In this document: positions 7,565 to 15,823 of the stretch, one piece after another
Position numbering within the stretch: position 1 is the stretch's first letter
How the letters are laid out: every line of letters starts with the position of its first letter
Origin: Chloroflexota bacterium
Lineage (GTDB): Bacteria; Chloroflexota; Dormibacteria; Dormibacterales; Dormibacteraceae
Length of the DNA stretch: 43,334 nucleotides
Direction: 5' to 3'
Assembly (NCBI GenBank): GCA_005880695.1
Contig: VBGR01000065.1
Location: 1 to 43,334 of the forward strand
Notes under the pieces: generated by a model
Database searches by the model: none
Told to the model about the DNA's origin: nothing
Seen by the model: the letters and a program-made list of their open reading frames with translations, nothing else
Position numbers and translations under genes: made by a program

Positions 7565-8445
7565 TCGTTCTCGTCGTCGGGCAGGTCCAGGCGGAGGTCG
7601 GCGGCCGTGTCGTCGTCGAACTGGCTGTGCAGCTCTCCGCAGTCGACGCAGCGGTAGTACTCGCCGATGAACGACTTGTGCCAGATGGCGAAGCTGATCA
7701 GCCCCGGCTCCTCGATGAAGACCTCCTGTTCCAGGCGGTAAACGACCTGCTCCCACTCGCCCTCGGGGACCCGTTCGTCGAGTACGACCACGCAGTACGG
7801 ATGAGGCTCGCCCCAGACCATCGTGACCTCACCCAGCCGCTCGTCTTCGTGGTTGACGATCGACCACGTCTCCCCGCTCGTGCTCCGGCTGGAACGGACC
7901 AGCCGGAGGTCCTTCCAGAACTTGGTGGCGGCGTCGCGCTGCGCTTTCTCGCGCTCGGCCTGCGCCTCCTGGAAGGCGCTCCACATGCGGAGCAGGTGGT
8001 TTCGGAAGCGATGGTAGGTGGAGAGCAGGCGGGGTTCCTTCTGGGTCGAACCGATCAGCTGCTCGAAGGCGTGCTCGAAGGCGGCCTCGACCCGCTCCTG
8101 GCGGTCGGCCAGGTCGGTCTGCCACTCCGGGTCCTCGGAGAGCCGCATGCTCTCGTTCAGGACGACCTCGAAGTCGAGCCAGTCCTCACCGAACTCGGGA
8201 ACCAGAACCTGCTCGACGATGTCGGCCAGCCGGTGCTCCTCGAGCACGACCGGGTTCACCCGCTTGCGGGCCTCGGGCCAGCTCTTCCAGCCCATGACGT
8301 TGTGGATCCAGTAGTCGAAGATGGTCACCGCGTACTGGAGGGCGGCCGGCGAGCTCCAGATGCCGGTAGGCCACTGCTTGCGGCCGGTCCGGACCTGGTT
8401 GTAGAGGGCGATGACCTCTTCGTCGTCGAGATACTCGGCTTCCAT
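7561..8445 (-). CDS. Hypothetical protein, 294 aa
   Basis: Soluble acidic protein that I do not recognise. It begins MEAEYLDDEEVIALYNQVRTGRKQWPTGIW, is rich in Trp, Glu and Asp, and has a helical middle (QERVEAAFEHAFEQLIG, FQEAQAEREKAQRDAATKFWKDL) that may form a coiled coil. Near the C terminus is one CxxC (YRCVDCGELH), possibly a zinc knuckle half, followed by an acidic tail. No signal peptide or membrane span is present. ATG at 8445 is chosen because AGGGA is just upstream and TAAAAT a little further; the open frame continues far upstream only as an antisense shadow of the ThiF-like gene. Confidence 0.6.
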   Translation of the reverse strand: MEAEYLDDEEVIALYNQVRTGRKQWPTGIWSSPAALQYAVTIFDYWIHNVMGWKSWPEARKRVNPVVLEEHRLADIVEQVLVPEFGEDWLDFEVVLNESMRLSEDPEWQTDLADRQERVEAAFEHAFEQLIGSTQKEPRLLSTYHRFRNHLLRMWSAFQEAQAEREKAQRDAATKFWKDLRLVRSSRSTSGETWSIVNHEDERLGEVTMVWGEPHPYCVVVLDERVPEGEWEQVVYRLEQEVFIEEPGLISFAIWHKSFIGEYYRCVDCGELHSQFDDDTAADLRLDLPDDEND

Positions 8446-8588
8446 GTGGCGGTCCCTGAATTTTATGGATACCCGCTTCCGCGCTCGAATAGGCAGGCTG
8501 GTCCGGCTCTGGGGTTGCCTCCCCTGGGCCTGCCGTATGCTTGGCGTTCCACCCGAGGAGGGCCGGAATTCGAACCTGCGCCCCCGGG

Positions 8589-8594
8589 TATAAA
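8589..8594 (+). promoter_or_regulatory. -10 box TATAAA of the ThiF/MoeB-like gene
   Basis: TATAAA lies 7 nt before ATG 8602. Transcription from it would start at the start codon. The GAAGG in the gap could alternatively act as a ribosome-binding site if transcription began further upstream. Confidence 0.5.
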
Positions 8595-8601
8595 GAAGGT
8601 G

Positions 8602-9447
8602 ATGGCTTCCCCGAACGGCTTCACCCCGGACCAGGTCGCCCGCTATGCGCGACATCTGATCCTGCCCGAGGTGGGCGGCAAAGGTCAGCGCAAGCTGATG
8701 GGGACGAGCGTGCTCCTGCTGGGCGCGGGCGGCCTGGGCTCGCCCGCCGGGCTCTACCTGGCTGCGGCTGGGATCGGCAAGATCGGCGTCGTCGACTTCG
8801 ACGACGTCGACGCCTCCAACCTCCAGCGTCAGATCCTGCACGGTGTCGAAGACATCGGCCGGCCCAAGACCGAGTCGGCGGCCGATCGGCTGCAGTCGAT
8901 GAACCCGGACGTCGAGGTCGTCGGCATTCGCGAGCACCTGAACTCGACAAACGCCCTCGACGTGTTCAAGGACTACGACATCGTCGTCGACGGCACCGAC
9001 AACTTCCCAACCCGCTACCTCGCCAACGACGCCGCCCATTTCCTGGGCAAGCCCCTGGTGCACGGCGCGATCTTCCGGTTCGAGGGACAGGTGAGCCTCT
9101 TCGACTCGGCACACGGCACGCCCTGCTACCGCTGCCTCCATCCGGAACCGCCGCCTCCCGGTGCGTCCCCCAGCTGCGCGGAGGCCGGGGTGTTCGGGGT
9201 GCTCCCGGGCATCGTGGGCAGCCTGATGGCGTTCGAAACCATCAAGAAGATCCTCGGCATCGGCGAGTCGCTTGGCGGCCGCCTCCTGCTCTTCGACGGG
9301 CTCGACATGCAGTTCCGGGAGCTCAAGCTCCGCAAGAATCCCAGGTGCGTCCTCTGCGGCGAGAATCCCACGGTTACGCAGCTGATCGACTACGAGCAAT
9401 TCTGTGGCGTGCCCTCCTACGAGCCCTCCGAGCAAGCCTCCGCCTGA
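8602..9447 (+). CDS. ThiF/MoeB-family E1-like adenylyltransferase, 281 aa
   Basis: Activates the C-terminal glycine of a ubiquitin-like sulfur carrier (ThiS or MoaD type) by adenylation. The sequence shows RYARHLILPEVGGKGQRKL, the nucleotide-binding GAGGLGSPAGLYLAAAGIG, the acidic DFDDVDASNLQRQILH segment, IVVDGTDNFPTRYLAND, and two CxxC pairs (CYRC and CVLC) that hold structural zinc. There is no C-terminal rhodanese domain, so it is the short form. No carrier-protein gene is in the window, so thiamine versus molybdopterin versus another sulfur pathway stays open. The next gene (LarE), 26 nt downstream, is also a sulfur-transfer enzyme. Confidence 0.85.
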   Translation: MASPNGFTPDQVARYARHLILPEVGGKGQRKLMGTSVLLLGAGGLGSPAGLYLAAAGIGKIGVVDFDDVDASNLQRQILHGVEDIGRPKTESAADRLQSMNPDVEVVGIREHLNSTNALDVFKDYDIVVDGTDNFPTRYLANDAAHFLGKPLVHGAIFRFEGQVSLFDSAHGTPCYRCLHPEPPPPGASPSCAEAGVFGVLPGIVGSLMAFETIKKILGIGESLGGRLLLFDGLDMQFRELKLRKNPRCVLCGENPTVTQLIDYEQFCGVPSYEPSEQASA

Positions 9448-9457
9448 CAGCCCCGCG

Positions 9458-9463
9458 TAACCT
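9458..9463 (+). promoter_or_regulatory. -10-like box TAACCT upstream of larE
   Basis: TAACCT lies 10 nt before GTG 9474 in the 26-nt gap after the ThiF-like gene. The match is weak and read-through from the upstream gene is equally possible. Confidence 0.3.
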
Positions 9464-9473
9464 TCACTGAGCC

Positions 9474-10304
9474 GTGATCCAGCTCGGAACCTCGAACCCA
9501 GCCGCGGTGGAACTGGCGCGCCAGCTCGTGCGCGAGCTCGGATCGGTGCTGGTCGCCTACTCCGGCGGCGTGGATTCGACTCTGCTGCTCAAGCTCGCCC
9601 TGGAAGAGCTCGGCGCCGAGCGCGCGGTTGCGGTCCTGGCGAGCTCGCCGGCCTATCCCGAAGCGGAGCAGGCGGCAGCTCGTGAGCTGGCGCGGGAGCT
9701 CGGGGCCCGGCTCCAGGAGGTGCAGACCTCTGAAGTCGAGCTGGACGCCTACGTGCGCAACAACCCCGACCGTTGCTTCCATTGCAAGGAGGAGCTGTTC
9801 GACACGCTCGAGCCTGTCCAGCGGGATCTTGGCCTCGCTCACCTCGCCTACGGCGCCACGGCCGACGATGCCGGCGACCACCGCCCCGGCCACGGCTCGG
9901 CCGTGCGCCGAGGCGTCCGCTTCCCGCTCCTCGAAGCGGGCCTGGGCAAGCCCGACATCCGTCTCGCCGCCCGTGCTCTTGGCCTGCCCAACTGGAACAA
10001 GCCGTCCTTCGCCTGCCTCTCATCGCGGATCCCGCACGGCACGCCGGTGACCGTCGAGGCGCTGCGCCGGATCGAACGTGCGGAGGCCGCTGTCAAGGCG
10101 CTCGGCTTCTCGCAGGTCCGGGTCCGCCACCACGGCGACGTCGCCCGGATCGAGGTCGAGCCGGAGGAGATCGCGGCACTGGCAGCGCGGCGGGAGGAGG
10201 TTGCCGCGGGCATCAAGGCGGCCGGCTACACGTTCGTCGCATTGGATCTCGACGGTTATTCGACTGGCAGTTTGAACAGAGCCTGGCAGCGGCCCCCACC
10301 CTGA
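9474..10304 (+). CDS. larE: LarE-type ATP-dependent sacrificial sulfur transferase, 276 aa
   Basis: PP-loop enzyme of nickel-pincer cofactor synthesis: it adenylates pyridinium biscarboxylate mononucleotide and supplies sulfur. The ATP-binding PP-loop SGGVDST spans residues 30-36. NPDRCFHCKEELFD and YGATADDAGDHRPG are family segments. RFPLLEAGLGKPDIR leads into KPSFACLSSRIPHG, where C181 matches the sacrificial cysteine of single-Cys LarE proteins. Length is normal. LarB and LarC are not in the window. The start is GTG at 9474, and the gene follows the ThiF-like gene. Confidence 0.87.
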   Translation: MIQLGTSNPAAVELARQLVRELGSVLVAYSGGVDSTLLLKLALEELGAERAVAVLASSPAYPEAEQAAARELARELGARLQEVQTSEVELDAYVRNNPDRCFHCKEELFDTLEPVQRDLGLAHLAYGATADDAGDHRPGHGSAVRRGVRFPLLEAGLGKPDIRLAARALGLPNWNKPSFACLSSRIPHGTPVTVEALRRIERAEAAVKALGFSQVRVRHHGDVARIEVEPEEIAALAARREEVAAGIKAAGYTFVALDLDGYSTGSLNRAWQRPPP

Positions 10305-10353
10305 CCCTCCGCCCATCAAGTGGCGAGGGAACCACGAGGCGAGAATAGGAGCC

Positions 10354-11310
10354 GTGCCCACCCTCGAGTGGACCGGCTCGGCCCTTCGGCTGATCGACCA
10401 GACCAAGCTTCCCGATGAGGAGTCTTATGTGGTCTGCGCCACCTCCGCCATGGTGGCCAAAGCTATCCGGTCGATGATCGTGCGCGGGGCGCCGGCCATC
10501 GGCGCAGCCGCAGCCTATGGAGCGGTGCTGGCCCTGCGTGAATCCGACCCGAAGCCGGGCCTGGCGGCGATCCGCTCGAGCCGGCCCACCGCGCGCGACC
10601 TCGCCTGGGCGCTGGACCGCGTGCTGGCGGCGCCCGACCCTCTCCAAGAGGCCGACCGGATCGCCCGGGAGTCGGTGGACGCCTGCCGGCGGATGGGCCA
10701 GCTCGGCGCCGGCCTGCTGCCGAACCAGCCGCGGATCCTGACGATCTGCAACACGGGAGCGCTGGCGACCGTCGACTACGGCACTGCGCTCGGCGTGGTT
10801 CGGGCCGCGCAGGAACGCGGCCTGGAGCCCTCCGTCCTCGTCATGGAGACGCGGCCTCGCGCTCAGGGCGCCCGGCTCACGACCTGGGAGCTGCGCGGGT
10901 TGGGCATTCCGCACCGCTTGATCGCCGACGGAGCCGCCGGCCGGGCGCTGCAGGAGGGAATGGTGGACGTGGCGCTGGCGGGTGCCGACCGGATCGCCGC
11001 CAACGGCGACGTCGCCAACAAGGTCGGGACCTACCCGCTCGCCTTGCTCTGCCGCGAGCACGGAGTGCCCTTCTATGTTGTGGCACCGCTCAGCACCATC
11101 GACTTCCACGCGCCTGACGGCGCGGCCATTCCGATCGAAGAGCGAGACGAGCGGGAGGTGACGACGTTCGCGCCCGCGGGAACGCGCGCTTTCAACCCTG
11201 CCTTTGACATCACACCGGCGGCGCTCGTCACCTCCGTGATAACCCAGCTCGGGGTCCTGCGTCCGCCGCTGCGCGAAGCGCTCTCTTCGCTCCGGGTTAC
11301 GACTCGATGA
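10354..11310 (+). CDS. mtnA: S-methyl-5-thioribose-1-phosphate isomerase, 318 aa
   Basis: Converts methylthioribose 1-phosphate to methylthioribulose 1-phosphate in methionine salvage. Diagnostic segments are MIVRGAPAIGAAAAYG, ILTICNTGALATVDYGTALGVV with catalytic C132, METRPRAQGARLTTWEL, and GADRIAANGDVANKVGTYPLA with catalytic D212. At 318 aa it is at the short end of the family. GTG at 10354 has AGGAG just upstream and GAGAAT 7 nt before the start. The stop overlaps the next start (ATGA), so translation is coupled to the MTA phosphorylase, the preceding pathway step. Confidence 0.93.
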   Translation: MPTLEWTGSALRLIDQTKLPDEESYVVCATSAMVAKAIRSMIVRGAPAIGAAAAYGAVLALRESDPKPGLAAIRSSRPTARDLAWALDRVLAAPDPLQEADRIARESVDACRRMGQLGAGLLPNQPRILTICNTGALATVDYGTALGVVRAAQERGLEPSVLVMETRPRAQGARLTTWELRGLGIPHRLIADGAAGRALQEGMVDVALAGADRIAANGDVANKVGTYPLALLCREHGVPFYVVAPLSTIDFHAPDGAAIPIEERDEREVTTFAPAGTRAFNPAFDITPAALVTSVITQLGVLRPPLREALSSLRVTTR

Positions 11311-12098
11311 TCGGCGTCATCGGCGGTTCCGGCCTGTATAGACTGCTGGACGACGTCCGGCGCGAGCACTTGAAGACGCCCTACGGAGAGCCGAGCGGCG
11401 ACGTGGCGATCGGCTCGATTGCAGACCAGGAGGTAGCTTTCCTGCCTCGACACGGCGTCAAGCACACGCTGCCGCCCGCTCAGATCAACTACCGCGCCAA
11501 CCTCTGGGCCCTGAAGCAGCTGGGCGTGACGCGCGTGATCGCGCCGAGCGCCGCCGGCTCGCTCCAGGCGCACGTCAAGCCTGGAGACTTCGTGGTTTGC
11601 GACCAGTTCGTCGACCGCACCCGCGGTCGGGCCGATACCTACTACACAGGTCCGCGCGTAGCCCACGCGAGTGCGGCCGACCCGTACTGTCCGCAGCTCC
11701 GCGAGCTTGCCCTCGAAGCCGGCAACAACGCCGGCGTGACCATGCACGAGACGGGCACGGTCGTCGTCATCGAGGGCCCTCGCTTTTCGACGCGCGCCGA
11801 GAGCCGCTGGTTTGCCGCGCAGGGCTGGCAGGTCGTGAACATGACGCAGTACCCCGAGGTGGTCCTGGCCCGCGAGCTGGAGCTCTGCTACGCCAACCTC
11901 TCCCTGATCACCGACTATGACGCGGGCCTGCAGGGCGAACCGAACGTCCCCGCGGTGACCGTGGCCGAGGTCGAGCGCGTCTTCGCCGCCAACATCACCA
12001 GGGTGCGTCAGCTGATCCTGGACCTGATTCCGCGCATCCCGAACGAGCGATCCTGCCCCTGCGGCACAGCCATGCAGGGCGCCTTCATCGGTGGCTGA
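11307..12098 (+). CDS. mtnP: S-methyl-5'-thioadenosine phosphorylase, 263 aa
   Basis: Splits methylthioadenosine with phosphate into adenine and methylthioribose 1-phosphate, the MtnA substrate. Phosphate-site IGGSGLY is at the N terminus. LPRHGVKHTLPPAQINYRAN, VVIEGPRFSTRAES, VVNMTQYPEVVLARELELCY (base- and ribose-site region) and ITDYDAGL are conserved in the MTAP group; the last distinguishes it from plain purine nucleoside phosphorylases. The C terminus carries CPCG. The gene overlaps mtnA by 4 nt and glpK by 8 nt. Confidence 0.92.
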   Translation: MIGVIGGSGLYRLLDDVRREHLKTPYGEPSGDVAIGSIADQEVAFLPRHGVKHTLPPAQINYRANLWALKQLGVTRVIAPSAAGSLQAHVKPGDFVVCDQFVDRTRGRADTYYTGPRVAHASAADPYCPQLRELALEAGNNAGVTMHETGTVVVIEGPRFSTRAESRWFAAQGWQVVNMTQYPEVVLARELELCYANLSLITDYDAGLQGEPNVPAVTVAEVERVFAANITRVRQLILDLIPRIPNERSCPCGTAMQGAFIGG

Positions 12099-13602
12099 GC
12101 GCCTGGTCCTGGCGATCGACCAGGGTACGACCGGCACTTCAGTGCTGGCGGTCGGCGAGGATGGCGCGCCCCGGGGCCGGGGCTACAACGAGATCCAGCA
12201 GCAGTACCCGCAGCCGGGCTGGGTGGAGCACGACCCCGAAGAGATCTGGCAGAGCGTGCTGAAGTCGGCGGCGTCGGCGCTCGAGCAAGCGGGTGGTTCA
12301 GCGCAAGAGGTGCAGGCGATCGGGATCACGAATCAGCGCGAGACCGTCGTCGCCTGGGATCGCAAGAGCCTCCAGCCGCTCCACAACGCCATCGTCTGGC
12401 AGGACCGCCGGACGGCGGCCGAATGCGACCGCTTGAAGGCGGCAGGTGCTGAGGACCAGGTTCGGAAGACCACGGGCCTCGTCATCGACCCGTACTTCAC
12501 GGCGACCAAGCTGCGCTGGCTTCTCGATCATGCCGAACTCCCAGCGGACGCTGCGGCCGGCACCATCGATAGCTGGCTGATCGCCCGCCTGACCGGCGGG
12601 CGGGCTCACCTGACCGACGCCTCCAACGCCTCCCGGACGCTTCTCTTCGACATCGACCGCGGTGCCTGGAGCCAGGAGATGTCGCGGCTTTTCGGCGTCC
12701 CGACCGACCTGCTGCCCGAGGTCGGGCCGTCCAGCGGCGAGCTGGTCCGGAGCGACCCGGCGGCTTTCGCCGGAATCGCGGCGCCGATCGCGGGCGTTGC
12801 CGGAGACCAGCAGGCGGCGCTCTTCGGGCAGGCCTGCCTGCAGCCGGGGATGGCGAAGAACACCTACGGCACCGGCTCGTTCGTACTGCTCCAGACCGGC
12901 GAGGCCCGAGTTGAGTCGCAGACCGGCATGCTGACCACGGTTGCCTGGCTCCGTGAAGGCCGTCTCAGCTACGCGCTGGAGGGCGCCATCTTCGTCACCG
13001 GGGCCGCCCTGCAGTGGCTGCGAGACGGTCTCGGTCTGATCAAGTCCGCGGCCGAGGCCGGCCCGCTGGCGGAGTCCATTCCGGACGCCGGCGGTGTCTT
13101 CCTGGTGCCGGCCTTCGCCGGGCTCGGCGCACCCCACTGGGACCCTTACGCGCGAGGCGCCATAGTGGGGTTGACCCGGGGCTCCAGCCGCGCCCAGCTG
13201 GTCCGGGCGGCGGTCGAAGCCATGGCCTATCAGACCTGCGACGTGGTGGAGGCCATGGTCGCCGATGCGGGGCGCGCCCTGAGCGAGCTCCGCGTGGACG
13301 GCGGCGCCAGCGTCATGGATCTTCTCTGCCAGCTCCAGGCGGACCTCCTCGGCATCCCCGTGCGCCGGCCTCGACACACAGAGACGACCGGGCTGGGCGC
13401 GGCCTTTCTGGCCGGCCGCGGGGCCGGGGTGTGGGGGACGGACGAGGAGCTGGCGGCGCTCTGGCGGCTGGACCGGGAGTTCGAGCCCAGGCTTTCGCGC
13501 GATGAGGCGCAGAGCCGGCTCAATGAGTGGCGGCGGGCGGTCGACCGAAGTCGCGATTGGTCTCGACCGGAGAACCTCGGGCTACGATTCGAACCGCGGT
13601 GA
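12091..13602 (+). CDS. glpK: Glycerol kinase, 503 aa
   Basis: FGGY-family kinase making glycerol 3-phosphate from glycerol and ATP. Markers are DQGTTGTSVLAV at the N terminus, PQPGWVEHDPEEIW, GITNQRETVVAWD, AIVWQDRRTA, IDSWLIARLTGG, the GVAGDQQAALFGQACLQPGMAKNTYGTGSF segment and the FGGY signature region VPAFAGLGAPHWDPYARGAIVGLTRG. Length is typical. It starts with GTG inside the 3' end of the MTA phosphorylase gene and its TGA overlaps the GTG of the next gene, so it is embedded in the operon although unrelated to methionine salvage. Confidence 0.93.
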   Translation: MAERLVLAIDQGTTGTSVLAVGEDGAPRGRGYNEIQQQYPQPGWVEHDPEEIWQSVLKSAASALEQAGGSAQEVQAIGITNQRETVVAWDRKSLQPLHNAIVWQDRRTAAECDRLKAAGAEDQVRKTTGLVIDPYFTATKLRWLLDHAELPADAAAGTIDSWLIARLTGGRAHLTDASNASRTLLFDIDRGAWSQEMSRLFGVPTDLLPEVGPSSGELVRSDPAAFAGIAAPIAGVAGDQQAALFGQACLQPGMAKNTYGTGSFVLLQTGEARVESQTGMLTTVAWLREGRLSYALEGAIFVTGAALQWLRDGLGLIKSAAEAGPLAESIPDAGGVFLVPAFAGLGAPHWDPYARGAIVGLTRGSSRAQLVRAAVEAMAYQTCDVVEAMVADAGRALSELRVDGGASVMDLLCQLQADLLGIPVRRPRHTETTGLGAAFLAGRGAGVWGTDEELAALWRLDREFEPRLSRDEAQSRLNEWRRAVDRSRDWSRPENLGLRFEPR

Positions 13603-14168
13603 AGTTTCCGAACCTCTACGCGCGGGAGCTCTGGCGGCGAAACTGGATCATGGGACCGGGCCTGCTCGTGGTGGGAGGTGCGCTCGTGATCTTCAACCCC
13701 CGCGACAAGGGCCTCCCGATCCTGATCGCCGAGTGCGTGATCGGCGCCCTGCTCGTGCTCGGTTTCTTCGGGCTTTTCCGCCGTCTGAGCTACGTGCGCC
13801 CCGGCGAGGACGGGTTACTTTTCAACTGGAGCTTTCCGCTGAAGAACACCACGATCCCCTACGAACAGATCCGGGCCGCCCGGGTGGCGCCCTTGAAGAA
13901 CGCTTTTCCGCCCGAGCGCAAGAGCTACGTGAACAACATCACCAAGCCGCTGCTGGACAAGCCGGCGGTTTTTCTGAGGCTCGGCGGCGACGAGGCCAAC
14001 GTGGCCCGTATCAGCAAGCGTCTCGGCAAGCGTTACGCATTCGACAGCACCATCGCCGTCCCGGTCGACGATCCCGAGTCCCTTGCCCAGGAGGTATCCC
14101 GACGGCTGCCCAACCGGCTGCAACAGCAGAACCTCGGCGGAGCCCGGCGTCGGAAGCGGCGCCGCTAG
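13599..14168 (+). CDS. Membrane protein with PH-like cytoplasmic domain, 189 aa
   Basis: Two adjacent hydrophobic segments (MGPGLLVVGGALVIF and ILIAECVIGALLVLGFFGLF) are followed by a beta-rich domain beginning RRLSYVRPGEDGLLFNWSFPLKNTTIPYEQIRAARV, the pattern of bacterial PH-domain membrane proteins. The C terminus is strongly basic (ARRRKRRR). Function unknown. GTG at 13599 overlaps the glpK stop (GTGA) and gives an N terminus KFPNLYARELWRRNW that leads directly into the first span. The two genes after it encode polytopic sugar-transfer-like membrane proteins, so a cell-envelope role is possible. Confidence 0.65.
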   Translation: MKFPNLYARELWRRNWIMGPGLLVVGGALVIFNPRDKGLPILIAECVIGALLVLGFFGLFRRLSYVRPGEDGLLFNWSFPLKNTTIPYEQIRAARVAPLKNAFPPERKSYVNNITKPLLDKPAVFLRLGGDEANVARISKRLGKRYAFDSTIAVPVDDPESLAQEVSRRLPNRLQQQNLGGARRRKRRR

Positions 14169-14254
14169 CGCCTCAGCCCGGCCCCGTCGCGCGCGCGCTC
14201 GCCTATCTCCAGCTGCAGCGAGCCGACCTCGTCGCGCTCGCCGCCCTCACGGTC

Positions 14255-15823
14255 GTGGCTTTCGTGCTGCGTTTCTTCAGTCCGATCTTCCCGGACCTGT
14301 ACGCGCACCCCCAGGACCACTTCGCGCTCGACAACTGCGTCGTGAACACGCCCGTGAATTCAAAGGCCAGCCTGGGCGCGCTGTGCGGGCTGGGTTATCC
14401 GTACCAGCGCGGCTATCCGAGCAACGGCTCCCTCGCGCCGGCCCACGGCGAGATCTTCGACGAGGTCTACTTCGGCGACTTCGCGCACCAGGACCTGATC
14501 GGCCAGTACTACTTCGACCCAGAGCCGCCGCTGGGCAAGCTGATCATCGCGTCGGGCGAGTGGCTCTACGGCTGGTGGCGAGCCACCTTTGAGCAGGCGA
14601 GTGGCTCCTATGCGGACCTCGGGTTCACGCCGTTCGGCTTCCGGATCATGGGCGTCCTCTTCGGCTCGCTCGTGATTCCACTCCTCTACCTGCTCGCGCT
14701 GCGCCTGTGGCCGAATCGCCTCTTCGCCGCCGCCGCGGCCCTGCTCGCGTGCTTTGACGGGATGTTCTTCGTGCAGTCGCGGATCGGCATGATCGACATC
14801 TTTCCGATCTTCTTCATCCTGCTCGCCTACTGGGTGTTCCACCTCCACCTGGACAGTCCCACCCGGCGGAGCTCGATCGCCTCGCTGCTCGCCACCGGTG
14901 TTGTCCTCGGACTGGCGGTCGCCGCCAAATGGATCGCCCTGGCCGCGCTGGCGACCATGGTCTTCATCCTCGCGGTGCGGGCCGCCAGGCGGGTGGTCGA
15001 CGTCCGCCTGACGACCGCTGGCGGCTTGTGGGCCTGGGGCCGCTCGGAGGCGGTCGGGCCGGCTCTGCCGGGCGGCGTCAGGGCGGCCACCTACCTGCCG
15101 GTGGCCGTCCTCGCCTTCGTCGTGATCCCTTTCTTTATCTACTACGCCAGCTGGTGGCCGAACTTCTTCCAGCACGGCTACTTCAAGGGCTTCAGCGATT
15201 TCTGGAGCTACCAGGTCAGCTCCTACGTCTACCACGCGACACTGACCGCCAACCATCCCTATGGCTCGCCCTGGTACTCGTGGCCCTTCCTCTACAGGCC
15301 GGTCGCGTACTACTGGGAGGCTCAGGGCCTCGGCGTCGACGCCAACACCGGCCAGCCGCTCGTGGCCGGCCTGATCAACCTCGGCAACCCGTGGATCTGG
15401 TGGAGCGCGATCCCCTGCCTGCTCGCGATGCCTTACTTCGCGATCAGGCACCGAAGCTACGCGGCGGCTTTCATCCTGCTGGCCTTCCTCACCCAGTACC
15501 TGCCCTGGTCGCAGATCACCCGGGTGCTCTTCCTCTACCACATGTTCGGCAGCCTTCCTTTCATGTTCCTGGCGCTGGCTTTGGTGCTGGCCAAAATCGG
15601 CGAGCTGGGCGAGCTCCGCGTCGGCCAGAGGGTGCTGCTCAAAGCGGGCGACTGGCGCGCGGTCGCCTATACACACCTGGCGATCGCGGTCCTCGTCTTC
15701 ATTTACTTCTATCCGGTCTGGACGGCCATCCCGATCGGGTCCAGCGACTACCTGCTGGGCTGGCGACATCCGTGGTGGTCAGGCTGGCCGTTCGGTCACA
15801 TGTGGGTGCGCACGTGGGTTTAG
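14255..15823 (+). CDS. GT-C (PMT-type) polytopic membrane glycosyltransferase, start uncertain
   Basis: Similar to dolichyl-phosphate-mannose-protein mannosyltransferases: an acidic motif after the first span (GEIFDEVYFGDFAHQDLIGQYYFDPEPPLGKLII), then many transmembrane segments, e.g. FGFRIMGVLFGSLVIPLLYLLAL, MIDIFPIFFILLAYWVF and FMFLALALVLAKIG. It would move a lipid-linked sugar on the outer membrane face. Protein-like sequence in this frame extends upstream of 14255 (ADLVALAALTVV, start of span 1), yet no ATG, GTG or TTG occurs in frame between about 13736 and 14255. The coordinate given is the first standard codon downstream and cuts into span 1; CTG 14213 is an alternative start. Confidence 0.75.
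   Translation: MAFVLRFFSPIFPDLYAHPQDHFALDNCVVNTPVNSKASLGALCGLGYPYQRGYPSNGSLAPAHGEIFDEVYFGDFAHQDLIGQYYFDPEPPLGKLIIASGEWLYGWWRATFEQASGSYADLGFTPFGFRIMGVLFGSLVIPLLYLLALRLWPNRLFAAAAALLACFDGMFFVQSRIGMIDIFPIFFILLAYWVFHLHLDSPTRRSSIASLLATGVVLGLAVAAKWIALAALATMVFILAVRAARRVVDVRLTTAGGLWAWGRSEAVGPALPGGVRAATYLPVAVLAFVVIPFFIYYASWWPNFFQHGYFKGFSDFWSYQVSSYVYHATLTANHPYGSPWYSWPFLYRPVAYYWEAQGLGVDANTGQPLVAGLINLGNPWIWWSAIPCLLAMPYFAIRHRSYAAAFILLAFLTQYLPWSQITRVLFLYHMFGSLPFMFLALALVLAKIGELGELRVGQRVLLKAGDWRAVAYTHLAIAVLVFIYFYPVWTAIPIGSSDYLLGWRHPWWSGWPFGHMWVRTWV

Noticed and set aside
7627-9447. Long open frames antisense to, or running upstream of, the real genes (for example plus-strand 7627-8600, minus-strand 8446-9435, and frames opposite mtnA, glpK, dnaE2, glgE and the treS-mak gene)
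   Set aside because: They mirror the codon pattern of recognised genes at high G+C, have repetitive Arg/Ala/Gly/Pro-rich translations and no family motifs.
13502-14254. PMT-type gene starting at ATG 13502
   Set aside because: It would overlap glpK and the whole PH-like gene, and the translation of that part is shadow-like.
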